From contig NZ_PVBR01000003.1 of the NCBI RefSeq assembly GCF_002980495.1, forward strand, positions 310,001 through 374,000: a stretch of 64,000 nucleotides of DNA. The letters run 5' to 3'. This DNA comes from Phyllobacterium phragmitis (GTDB lineage: Bacteria > Pseudomonadota > Alphaproteobacteria > Rhizobiales > Rhizobiaceae). Below are positions 1 to 7,543 of this stretch, in pieces; the first letter of the stretch is position 1, and each line of letters opens with the position of its first letter. The position numbers and the translations under genes were made by a program. The notes below the pieces were generated by a model. The model had not been told where the DNA came from and searched no databases. It saw only the letters and a program-made list of their open reading frames with translations.

Positions 1-1
1 C

Positions 2-961
2 CAACAGGACAATCCCGAAGTTCCCGAGCGGATCGAGCGGCTTCTTTCGGGCGCAAGGGCAGCGGGCCTTAAGGAAACCGCGCCGTGCGACCATGGCCTT
101 GGTCCCATTGCCGCCATCCACACGCCGGAATACATCGCCTTCCTGCAGACGATATTCGAGCGCTGGCAGCGCATACCTGAAGCTTCGCCCGAGGTCGTGC
201 CGAACATCCACCCCGATCGGCGCGATTTCCCCTACCCGGCTTCGGCCGCCGGCCAAGCCGGCTACCACATGGCCGATACCGCTTGCCCGATTTCAGCGGA
301 GACGTGGGATTCGGCCTATTGGAGCGCCCAAAGCGCCGTCGAGGCCGCCATTGCCGTGCGTGACGGCGGCACGCAGGCAGCCTACGGATTGTCGCGTCCA
401 CCCGGCCATCATGCCTTCGCGGATCTTGCCGGCGGGTTCTGTTTCCTTAACAATTCCGCGATCGCCGCGCAGGTGCTTCGCAAGACCTGCGACCGGGTTG
501 CGATTCTGGACATCGACCTGCACCACGGCAACGGCACGCAGGGCATCTTCTATGCCCGCAGCGACGTGATGACGGTGTCGATCCATGCCGATCCGGTGCG
601 GTTCTACCCCTTCTTCTGGGGCCATGCGGCAGAGCGCGGCGAAGGCGCCGGTCTGGGCTACAACTACAACCTGCCGCTGCCGCGCGGGTCCGGCGACGAC
701 GTCTTCCTTGAAGCGCTCGATGCGGCGCTCCTGCGCATCCGTGCCTTCGCGCCCGATGCGCTCGTCATCGCGCTGGGGTTGGACGCCTTCAAGGGCGATC
801 CCTTCGGCGGGCTCGGCGTCAGCACCGGCGGCTTTGCCCGCATCGCCGAACGCACGGCCGGATTGAAGCTGCCGACCGTCATCATCCAGGAGGGCGGCTA
901 TCTTTGCGACGCGCTTGGCGATAACCTCGCCTCCTTCCTGTCCGGCTTCGGCGAGGCCTGA
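2..961 (+). CDS. Histone deacetylase family protein / acetylpolyamine amidohydrolase (5' partial)
   Basis: The reading frame is open from the first bases of the window, so the start codon lies upstream. About 319 residues are visible. The family removes acetyl groups from acetylated polyamines or lysines using a metal bound by His and Asp. Family signatures are present: PPGHHAF near fragment residues 133-139 (the catalytic His pair), DIDLHHGNGTQ near 170-180 (metal ligands), LGLDAFKGDPFGG near 258-270, and a late GGY that would hold the catalytic Tyr. Length and motifs point to a cytoplasmic acetylpolyamine amidohydrolase-like enzyme. Polyamine against protein substrate cannot be decided from sequence alone. 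A remnant of another hydrolase follows directly. Confidence 0.88.
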   Translation, partial: QQDNPEVPERIERLLSGARAAGLKETAPCDHGLGPIAAIHTPEYIAFLQTIFERWQRIPEASPEVVPNIHPDRRDFPYPASAAGQAGYHMADTACPISAETWDSAYWSAQSAVEAAIAVRDGGTQAAYGLSRPPGHHAFADLAGGFCFLNNSAIAAQVLRKTCDRVAILDIDLHHGNGTQGIFYARSDVMTVSIHADPVRFYPFFWGHAAERGEGAGLGYNYNLPLPRGSGDDVFLEALDAALLRIRAFAPDALVIALGLDAFKGDPFGGLGVSTGGFARIAERTAGLKLPTVIIQEGGYLCDALGDNLASFLSGFGEA

Positions 962-1002
962 TCCAGCAGGCCGGCTGAAACGGGAGTTGCGGAAATTGCC
1001 GT

Positions 1003-1209
1003 CACCTCCTGGCCAAGCTCACCGAGGTCCATGCGACCGGCCAGCGGACGTTCTTCGGCGACAATGCGGGCTTAAGCGAGCGCAGCGCCTTCGTCAACAG
1101 TCGCCTGATTGCACTCGACGAACGCCGCACTTCAAGGAAGACACCATTCAGGCCTTCTATGACGGCATCAAGCACAAGTCGGAGACGACGTTCGGCAACG
1201 TGAAGGCCC
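1003..1209 (+). pseudogene. Remnant of an HD-domain phosphohydrolase C-terminus
   Basis: Two frames together read like the C-terminal part of a metal-dependent HD phosphohydrolase. The first frame gives LLAKLTEVHATGQRTFFGDN and SAFVNSRLIALDERR. After about position 1128 the match moves to another frame, with FKEDTIQAFYDGIKHKSETT followed by FGNVKA. A single-base loss at the junction explains the shift. No upstream part of the gene is visible. Family assignment is from memory of the conserved tail and is moderate. Confidence 0.5.
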
Positions 1210-1296
1210 AGAGGAATTTCATCTCAAAATCATCGGCCGGATGCCACCCCGGCCAAACCGTGCTTACGCACCCGCACCATGCCTGGCGCACCACAA

Positions 1297-1336
1297 AAAA
1301 AGACGGCGGGCAAGAATGGCGGCCCGCCGTCTTTTT
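1297..1336. terminator. Bidirectional rho-independent terminator
   Basis: A perfect 15-bp stem (AAAAAGACGGCGGGC paired with GCCCGCCGTCTTTTT) encloses a 10-nt loop. A runs on the left and T runs on the right let it work in both directions. It sits between the plus-strand remnant and the 3' end of the minus-strand repeat protein gene. Confidence 0.85.
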
Positions 1337-1378
1337 CGTGTTGAGTAACTGAGGTTCAGTTAGTCGGAATAGCCATGC

Positions 1379-2050
1379 TTAGCGCCGGCCGCCTTGGTTG
1401 ACCCGAACCGTCTTGGCGGTGCGGATCGTGCGTTCCGGCAGGTACTCGACCTTATTGATATACTGATCGCGGGTTACGACGCGCGGACGCTCATGAATGC
1501 GTGTGACCACATTCGTACGCACGATCGGCTGGACGTTATTGACCTTCACGATACGATTAACGTGACGCACATAACGGGTGTTGTTGACATCCCGATAACG
1601 GGTGACGTTCTTGACCTTGCGAACAGTCTTGTAGCGATAAACCGTATCCGAGGTCGGGCGCACTTTGGCGCGATTGACGATTGTCTTGCCCGTCCTTACA
1701 TGGCGGGTCGGAAGAACATTCGTCTGAGAGCCATAGCGGTTCTGACGGATCACGGCGGTCTTGTTATGGACGCGGGTAATCGTATTGACCCGTGTGACAG
1801 GTTGAATACGCGTAACATTCACGATACGGCGCGTATGCGCTACGTTCTTCCGACGCACAACATCCCTGTATTTGGTGACGTTGCGAACCTTCCGGGTGGT
1901 TGCCCCCTGCTGATAGGTCGTGTCGACTTTGGTGGTAGCAATCGGCCTCTTGTTCCTTGCTTCCGCGGCTTCAACCGAAACCGACATTGCAACCATCGAT
2001 GCTCCGGCCAGAGCGGCAATTGCAAAGATTGTCTTGAAGGACTTCATCAT
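1379..2050 (-). CDS. Secreted basic protein with two ~80-residue internal repeats, function unknown
   Basis: 223 residues. An N-terminal signal peptide (about residues 1-30, ending near VEAAEA) is followed by a very basic Val/Thr/Arg/Asn-rich mature part. The mature part is two copies of one unit. Copy 1 starts RKVRNVTKYRDV and copy 2 starts RKVKNVTRYRDV. Both then run through I-V-N/K, a Q-P-V/I segment, V-T/V-TR-H/IH and a final RTGKT or RTAKT. The start is set by an AGGAGA motif about 8 bases upstream; a second Met follows directly. I do not recognise a named family. The repeats suggest a structural or binding role at the envelope, which is inference. Confidence 0.75.
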   Translation of the reverse strand: MMKSFKTIFAIAALAGASMVAMSVSVEAAEARNKRPIATTKVDTTYQQGATTRKVRNVTKYRDVVRRKNVAHTRRIVNVTRIQPVTRVNTITRVHNKTAVIRQNRYGSQTNVLPTRHVRTGKTIVNRAKVRPTSDTVYRYKTVRKVKNVTRYRDVNNTRYVRHVNRIVKVNNVQPIVRTNVVTRIHERPRVVTRDQYINKVEYLPERTIRTAKTVRVNQGGRR

Positions 2051-2344
2051 GACTAATTTCTCCTGGGTTCAGATAGAGAATTACATATGCTCAGTACCAA
2101 TCCGCCAGTCGCCCCCTTCGGCCGAAGCGGACCTAACCTGCGGAACTGTAGTCGATGTTCTAGAAGTCCGCTAAACGAAAAGAAAAACAAAACTTACTCT
2201 GCTTTAAACAATCCGAATAATTTTTATTTATTCTTGAATATTCAATACATTTAGGTTGATTTTACATGGACATTCTCTCGACAAAATCATGACGCTTACT
2301 TCGTGGCATCTCTCCGAAATAGTTATATTTTCAAAGGTTGGAAG

Positions 2345-3169
2345 ATGCATAGAACTGTCCAAGCAGCCGTTATTTTTTTTGCCTTTTTCGGCCTTTCTCA
2401 AACTGCCGATGCCGCACAGAATACTGACTGCCATGCATCGGCAATTCGCAGCCTTCAACGGCTTTCTCGTCCTGGATATGAAATTTACCGGGCGATGAAG
2501 GACAAGAGCCAGTTCACCACCTGGATCACCTGTGATGATCTTCAGCTTGGTCTTGCGACCGCAGTGCACGAATCGGTACACAATCTCACGGACGAGCGGG
2601 ACGCCTATCCGCTGATCGGGGGCGGCAATATCCCGCGCCGGCATGCAGTTGAGCATTTCTTTGCACCAAAGCTGATCGCCGGGCAGATGGCCAGGAATTT
2701 CAATGACACTCTCTTCATCCAGACCTATCTTCGGCCAGGCGCGGCGTCCTCGGCTGACGATTTCATGTATCTTCTCGATGAACTCAATGCCTTCAGTCAC
2801 GATCTGAACGCGGCCACCAGGCTCACCGCGCTGCGCAACCGTGACAGCCAGGTCGACCATCGCGATGGACTGGCTGCGATGATGGCGTTTGTGATGGGAT
2901 ATGCGACGGAAGCGCGAAAAGATCATCCCAAGACATGGACGGGATTGAAGGCGCCGCAGACGGCCAAGGTCGTGCAGACGCTCTGGAAGCAAGCCGAAAA
3001 AGTGATGGCTGCTTCCTGCGGAATACCGGATTTCGGCACGAATGATCGCGAGTATATCAGCTATGTATGCAATGCGAAGAACGCCGCCGCACTAAGTAAA
3101 ATACTTCGCCGCGCCCCTTCCTGCCCGAAACGCTGCTTGACCGGTACGGCGACAACGGCGGCGCAATAA
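2345..3169 (+). CDS. Secreted hypothetical protein with an HExxH-like motif
   Basis: 274 residues. The chosen Met gives a good signal peptide (hydrophobic run AAVIFFAFFGL, cleavage near TADA-AQ, residue ~24); an upstream in-frame Met would bury it. The mature protein contains AVHESVHNLTDERD, with HESVH at residues 75-79, which fits the HExxH zinc pattern. Three or four Cys are also present. I do not recognise the family. A periplasmic metallopeptidase-like fold is possible but rests on one short motif. The region upstream to 2050 is AT-rich and carries no gene. Confidence 0.7.
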   Translation: MHRTVQAAVIFFAFFGLSQTADAAQNTDCHASAIRSLQRLSRPGYEIYRAMKDKSQFTTWITCDDLQLGLATAVHESVHNLTDERDAYPLIGGGNIPRRHAVEHFFAPKLIAGQMARNFNDTLFIQTYLRPGAASSADDFMYLLDELNAFSHDLNAATRLTALRNRDSQVDHRDGLAAMMAFVMGYATEARKDHPKTWTGLKAPQTAKVVQTLWKQAEKVMAASCGIPDFGTNDREYISYVCNAKNAAALSKILRRAPSCPKRCLTGTATTAAQ

Positions 3170-3366
3170 CTGCAACAGAAAGATTGAGTGGCCCCATCCG
3201 GGCGATGATCCATCGCAATGGCGGCCGGCACCTTAAATTGAGTACGGCAGATAGCCAACACGGCAGACGGATTGCAACAAGGCCTGATTTTGAGAATACT
3301 GGTCATCCCCGCAGCGCCTCCTAAATAGGGGAGGACCAGCGGCAGCGTCTCGAGAGATGGCAAACC

Positions 3367-4497
3367 ATGGCCTGGTCCTTCAAGATCGGAACGATCGCCG
3401 GCACGGCATTGCGTGTCCATATCACCTTCGCGCTCCTGCTTGTTTGGATATGGCTGATGCACTACCGGATCGGCGGTGCCCCGGCGGCCTGGCAAGGCGT
3501 CGCCTTTATCGTCGCCGTCTTCATCTGCGTGGTTCTGCATGAATTCGGCCATATCGCCGCGGCGCGCTATTTCGGCATCAAAACACCCGATATCACGCTG
3601 CTGCCGATCGGTGGATTGGCTCGGCTCGAACGCATGCCGGAAGAGCCCGGCCAGGAATTCGTGATCGCCGTCGCCGGCCCACTGGTCAATGTCGCGATAG
3701 CCGCGCTGATCCTCCTTGCACTGGGTGGATCGACGGGACTGGAGGCGACGACAGATATCGAGGACCCGCGCCTGAGCTTCCTTGCCAGGCTCGCCGGCGT
3801 CAATATCTTCCTCGTGCTGTTCAATATGATCCCGGCCTTTCCGATGGATGGCGGCCGGGTGTTGCGCGCCGCCCTCGCCGCGCGTCTCTCCTGGTCGCGC
3901 GCGACGCAGATTGCGGCGACCATCGGTCAGGGGCTTGCCTTCGTGTTCGGCTTCATCGGCTTGTTCTATAATCCGCTGCTGATCTTCATTGCCATCTTCG
4001 TCTATCTGGCCGCGGCTGCCGAGGCACAGAACGCGCAGATCCGCGATGTCGTGGGCAGCGTTCTGGTCGGTGATGTGATGATCACCAAATTCGCGCGGCT
4101 CCAGCACGCAGCAAATATCGGCGACGCGATCGAGATGCTGCTCGCGACCACCCAGCGCGAGTTTCCCGTGGTCGACACGTCAGGGCATTTCGAGGGTCTG
4201 CTGACGCGCGACGACATGATACGGGCATTGAAGGAGAAAGGTCCACAAACGCCTGTGGTGAGCGCGATGCGCACCGACATTCCGAAAATCCATCATCGCA
4301 AACCCCTCCAGGAAAGCTTGCGGCTGATGCAGCGATCCAATGTGCCGGCTGTCGCCGTCGTGGATGGCATGGACCGGCTGATCGGCCTGATGACGCATGA
4401 GACGATCGGCGAAATGATGATGGTTCGGGCAGCGACGGCAGACCGGTTCCGCTTTGGCCAGATGCGCCGTAACAAACCGCAGCCCCCGCAAGCCTGA
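3367..4497 (+). CDS. Site-2 protease family (M50) membrane metalloprotease with two CBS domains
   Basis: 376 residues. The N-terminal half is membrane-embedded and carries the S2P zinc motif HEFGH at residues 58-62 and the second metal motif NMIPAFPMDGG at about 153-163. Transmembrane segments lie near residues 18-35, 43-60, 98-120, 143-155 and 180-215. The C-terminal third (about 235-360) holds a pair of CBS domains, which usually sense adenine nucleotides. This architecture is common in alphaproteobacterial M50B proteases that cut substrates within the membrane; the substrate is unknown. Met at 3367 opens directly on the conserved WSFKIG start. No operon partner is visible, and a terminator follows. 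Confidence 0.9.
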   Translation: MAWSFKIGTIAGTALRVHITFALLLVWIWLMHYRIGGAPAAWQGVAFIVAVFICVVLHEFGHIAAARYFGIKTPDITLLPIGGLARLERMPEEPGQEFVIAVAGPLVNVAIAALILLALGGSTGLEATTDIEDPRLSFLARLAGVNIFLVLFNMIPAFPMDGGRVLRAALAARLSWSRATQIAATIGQGLAFVFGFIGLFYNPLLIFIAIFVYLAAAAEAQNAQIRDVVGSVLVGDVMITKFARLQHAANIGDAIEMLLATTQREFPVVDTSGHFEGLLTRDDMIRALKEKGPQTPVVSAMRTDIPKIHHRKPLQESLRLMQRSNVPAVAVVDGMDRLIGLMTHETIGEMMMVRAATADRFRFGQMRRNKPQPPQA

Positions 4498-4540
4498 TCG
4501 CTCCCAGGATCGTTCGCCCTTCGATTGATCCCAAGCTCAT

Positions 4541-4575
4541 TCCAGCCCCTTCCCTCTTTTCGGGAGGGGCTGGAA
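4541..4575. terminator. Convergent terminator hairpin
   Basis: CCAGCCCCT and AGGGGCTGG form a stem extended by CCC/GGG around a TCTTTTC loop. It lies between the converging M50 protease gene and the DUF992 gene. No long T run follows, but flanking AA/TT pairs extend the stem. Confidence 0.65.
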
Positions 4576-4581
4576 TCAAGC

Positions 4582-5109
4582 TCAGCTTGCGGGAGTGAGC
4601 GTTACGGAGGTGCCGGTGGCGGCGAGATTGAGGCCAAGCTGGCCGGTGACGCTCACCGTCTGCAGATGGATGGAGCCGGACGTGCCCCCGACGAGAATAT
4701 TGGCGCCTATGCCCGCGCCGACGGTGGCTTCCACCGTCGCACCCTGGTAGAGGCCGCCGAGCGATCCATGATGATAACCGGCGGTCGGGGCAAAGACGGC
4801 CCAGATCAGGCGTGAGCGGGTGGTGAAGCCGAGATCGACGCCCATCTTGCGGACAACGCCGGTGTAGCGGTCAAGCGGCTCGCTGCCGATCGCCGTAGTA
4901 AAAACGCAATCGGCTTGCTTCGCCGAACCCAGCACGTAACCGACGCCGCCGCCGATCGCGCAATCGAGATAGCCGATGCGTACGCCATCACGCTGGTCCG
5001 GCTCCTCGTAGACCGGAGCCCCGCGTGAAATCACATCGGCCGCAATGGCGGACCCGCTACTCGCCAGAACCGGAAGGGCGGCAACCGCCGCGGCAACAAT
5101 TTTCTTCAT
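4582..5109 (-). CDS. DUF992 domain-containing secreted protein
   Basis: 175 residues with a signal peptide (residues 1-24, ending SAIAA). The rest matches the rhizobial DUF992 pattern: early GxLxC (here IGYLDC), an internal Cys in ADCVFT, the stretch RYTGVVRKMGVDLGFTT, and a glycine-rich C-terminal barrel-like part ending LTPAS. Two Cys could form a disulfide in the periplasm. The role of the family is unknown. A GGAGTACAGGG element just before the Met supports the start. It stands alone, ending at a shared terminator. Confidence 0.85.
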   Translation of the reverse strand: MKKIVAAAVAALPVLASSGSAIAADVISRGAPVYEEPDQRDGVRIGYLDCAIGGGVGYVLGSAKQADCVFTTAIGSEPLDRYTGVVRKMGVDLGFTTRSRLIWAVFAPTAGYHHGSLGGLYQGATVEATVGAGIGANILVGGTSGSIHLQTVSVTGQLGLNLAATGTSVTLTPAS

Positions 5110-5474
5110 CCCTGTACTCCTTCAAATATTTCGTGGCCCGGCCATTTGTGATTCTGTCGAACGGGCCGGGTAGCAATGGACAACGCATGTGGCGGAAGAA
5201 TGATCCCGAACTGCTGCACACAAGCAGCACACAAATTGTCATATGACTTCGCCAAAATAGCTGTCACTTCAAGCATGGAAGTGACCGGAACGTTCCAAAC
5301 CGACGGAAGGAATTGCCGGCTTGGGAACATGATCAGGACCAAGAATTCGCGATAATCATCTGGTGCTAAAGCGAACAGATAGGCGTCCTGTCCACCAGGG
5401 CGATGACTTGGACGGCTGCACTGCTTATTCCGCTGCGACGACATGCGAACTGCTCAGTAGCGACGCGGCACCTT
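5110..5474. other. Intergenic region without a convincing gene; nested palindromes
   Basis: No supported coding sequence. It holds the 5' region of the DUF992 gene and two adjacent palindromes: GTCACTTC/GAAGTGAC around AAGCATG at 5263-5285, and the 10-bp GGAACGTTCC at 5287-5296. Short minus-strand open frames here show no family signature. Confidence 0.5.
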
Positions 5475-6386
5475 TCAGCCAGCATCCTCATCCGAGGCAG
5501 TCGCGATCTTGAGCTGTGTGCAAATTCGAACGAAGGCATCGACAAGAGGGGGCGCCGCCTTCTCACACCAGGCAACAACGAGCTGCGCCCTGGGCGCCTC
5601 CTGATCCGCCAGTGGGCGGTAAACGACGCCCGGGATCGTCAGGCCCGTGGCGGACCGGGGCAGCATCGTATACCCGAGCCCGGAGGCAACGAGCGCGATA
5701 ATCGCCGGCAATTGGTTGACCTCCTGCCCCACCTTCAGATTGAAGCCTAAACGAGAAAACGCCGGCCGAAACTGGTCCTTCAGATATTGCGCCTTTGGAC
5801 CTCCGGCGATGATGAACGGGAGCGGACAGAGCTCCCGCAAAGGCACCTGATCGAGCGTCGCAAGCGGATGGTTCGCGGCCAAGGCGACGCAATAAGGCTC
5901 CGTCAGGACAAGTCGGCTTTCCAGTGCCTGCGCATCCAGAAGTGGTCGCATCACCGCCACGTCGATGGATTTGCGCGCGAGCGCGTCCGGCATCTCGGCA
6001 GAAATCATTTCGTGCAGTTCGAGATGGACAGAAGGCCGGGTGCTGCGAAGCAGAGCAGTCGCTTGCGGGATGATGTGGAAGCTCGCATTCTCGACAAATC
6101 CGATCCTGAGCCTCCCGATCACCCCCTTGGCAACGCTCCTTGTGTGGTTGAGCATTGTCTCGAACCTGCTGACCACCTCCTGCGCATCGGCCAGGAACGC
6201 CCGACCGGCTTCGGTCAGTGCCACTTGCCGCTGGGTTCTCACGAAAAGTGACGTACCGATCTCGTCCTCGATACGCTGAATCTTCTGGGACAGAGCCGGC
6301 TGACTGATCCCCAGGGCCCGAGCTGCATTGGCGAAATGAAGATGCTCGGCAAGCGAGATGACGACCCGAATTTGCTGAATGTCCAT
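5475..6386 (-). CDS. LysR-family regulator of the adjacent TTT operon
   Basis: 303 residues. The N-terminal winged helix-turn-helix is standard LysR: MDIQQIRVVISLAEHLHFAN, then AARALGISQPALSQKIQRIE and LFVRTQRQVALTEAGRAF (residues 1-65). The rest is the periplasmic-binding-protein-like effector domain (about 90-295). It is divergent from the Bug/TTT operon that starts at 6504, the usual arrangement for a LysR controlling uptake genes. The ligand is probably the substrate of that transporter or sulfatase. A palindrome between the two genes is a likely binding site. Confidence 0.92.
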   Translation of the reverse strand: MDIQQIRVVISLAEHLHFANAARALGISQPALSQKIQRIEDEIGTSLFVRTQRQVALTEAGRAFLADAQEVVSRFETMLNHTRSVAKGVIGRLRIGFVENASFHIIPQATALLRSTRPSVHLELHEMISAEMPDALARKSIDVAVMRPLLDAQALESRLVLTEPYCVALAANHPLATLDQVPLRELCPLPFIIAGGPKAQYLKDQFRPAFSRLGFNLKVGQEVNQLPAIIALVASGLGYTMLPRSATGLTIPGVVYRPLADQEAPRAQLVVAWCEKAAPPLVDAFVRICTQLKIATASDEDAG

Positions 6387-6413
6387 GATACGCCTCTATT
6401 GATAAGCATCTCT

Positions 6414-6442
6414 TATTGGAACATAGCATCCTCTTTCCAATA
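6414..6442. promoter_or_regulatory. Candidate LysR operator in the divergent promoter
   Basis: Perfect 8-bp inverted repeat TATTGGAA / TTCCAATA separated by 13 bases, lying between the LysR start and the Bug-protein start. Arm length and spacing suit a LysR dimer site. Binding is inferred. Confidence 0.6.
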
Positions 6443-6503
6443 CTTATTTCAAGATGATCTCTGCTGGAGGAAGCGGAGAGGAAAATCGTGTCGGGAGGAA
6501 TGC

Positions 6504-7481
6504 ATGACCATGTCGATCAAGCATCTGTTGATTGGCTGCGTAGCGGCTGTTCAGATTTTAGGAATTACAGAAACCACCTTGGCACAAGACAGTTGGCCAT
6601 CGCAGCCGGTGCACCTTGTCGTGCCTTATCCCCCAGGCGGGAATACGGATCTCATCGCCCGCACCGTATCCGCTTCCCTTTCGGAAATTCTTGGTCAGCC
6701 TGTCGTTGTCGAAAACAAAGCCGGAGCAGGCGGAACCGTTGGCATGGGTGCGGTCGCTGGGGCCGCGCCCGATGGCTATATGCTCGTCGTCGGTGATATC
6801 GCGACGATGGGCATCAATCCGCATGTTTACAAGAATTTGAAATATGACCCGGCTACCGATTTCGATCCGATTATCCAGATCACCTCCGTTCCTCTGGTGC
6901 TGGGCGTCGGTCCCAAACTCGGCTTTGATGATCTCGATTCTTTTCTGAAGGCAGCCAAGGCGGATCCCGAACTTGTGGACTATGCTTCCGCCGGCGTTGG
7001 AACCGCTCAACACCTCGCCTTCGAATATTTCAAATCGCTCACCGGGATCGACGCTGTTCATATTCCCTACAAGGGTTCCGGCCCTGCGCGCACGGCCCTA
7101 ATAGCGGGCGAAGTCGGCGCAATGATCGACGGCACGCTCATCCCCAGCGTACTCGACAAATCCATTACCGCCCTTGCCGTCACCAGCGAAGATCGGGTTT
7201 CGGTCCTTCCTGATGTTCCCACCCTCAAGGAAAAGGGTGTCGACATGGTCTACACGTCCTGGCACGGCATATTCGCGCCCAAGGGAACAGATCCCGCTGT
7301 CATCGAAAAGCTGAACGTCGCGATAAACAAAATTCTGCAGCAGCCGGATGTCATCAAGCGATTCAGCGCGCTCAACATCAATCTCGTCGGCGGAAGTCCC
7401 AAGGATTTCAATGACTTCGTCGCAGGACAGTCCGAGCGCCTCGGCGAGCTTGTAAAATTATCCGATGCAACCGGTCAATGA
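6504..7481 (+). CDS. Tripartite tricarboxylate transporter substrate-binding protein (Bug family)
   Basis: 325 residues. A signal peptide (about 1-27, ending TTLAQ) leads into the typical Bug opening WPSQPVHLVVPYPPGGNTD. Later signatures include GQPVVVENKAGAGGTVG and the HIPYKGSGPA segment. It would capture a carboxylate-type solute in the periplasm and hand it to the TctA/TctB membrane pair encoded at 9066-11073. Start 6504 is chosen because a GGGAGG motif lies about 5 bases before it; an alternative Met is two codons on. It is the first gene of the operon, divergent from LysR. Confidence 0.92.
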   Translation: MTMSIKHLLIGCVAAVQILGITETTLAQDSWPSQPVHLVVPYPPGGNTDLIARTVSASLSEILGQPVVVENKAGAGGTVGMGAVAGAAPDGYMLVVGDIATMGINPHVYKNLKYDPATDFDPIIQITSVPLVLGVGPKLGFDDLDSFLKAAKADPELVDYASAGVGTAQHLAFEYFKSLTGIDAVHIPYKGSGPARTALIAGEVGAMIDGTLIPSVLDKSITALAVTSEDRVSVLPDVPTLKEKGVDMVYTSWHGIFAPKGTDPAVIEKLNVAINKILQQPDVIKRFSALNINLVGGSPKDFNDFVAGQSERLGELVKLSDATGQ

Positions 7482-7498
7482 GCCGCCCCTTGGGCGGC
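7482..7498 (+). other. Intercistronic GC-rich hairpin
   Basis: GCCGCCC/GGGCGGC with a 3-nt loop directly after the Bug gene stop and before the sulfatase gene. No T tract follows, so it looks like an mRNA processing or stabilising hairpin rather than a full terminator. Such elements often keep the binding-protein message more abundant than the rest of the operon. Confidence 0.5.
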
Positions 7499-7543
7499 GG
7501 CGTATGACTGAGCGGCCGTCGCTCGCTTCATTTCGAGAAAATC

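Noticed and set aside
1394-2056. 220-codon plus-strand frame across the repeat protein gene
   Set aside because: It is antisense to a protein with a good signal peptide, ribosome site and clear internal duplication.
3061-4107. 348-codon minus-strand frame
   Set aside because: Antisense to the M50 protease and the end of the secreted HExxH protein; charged, low-complexity sequence.
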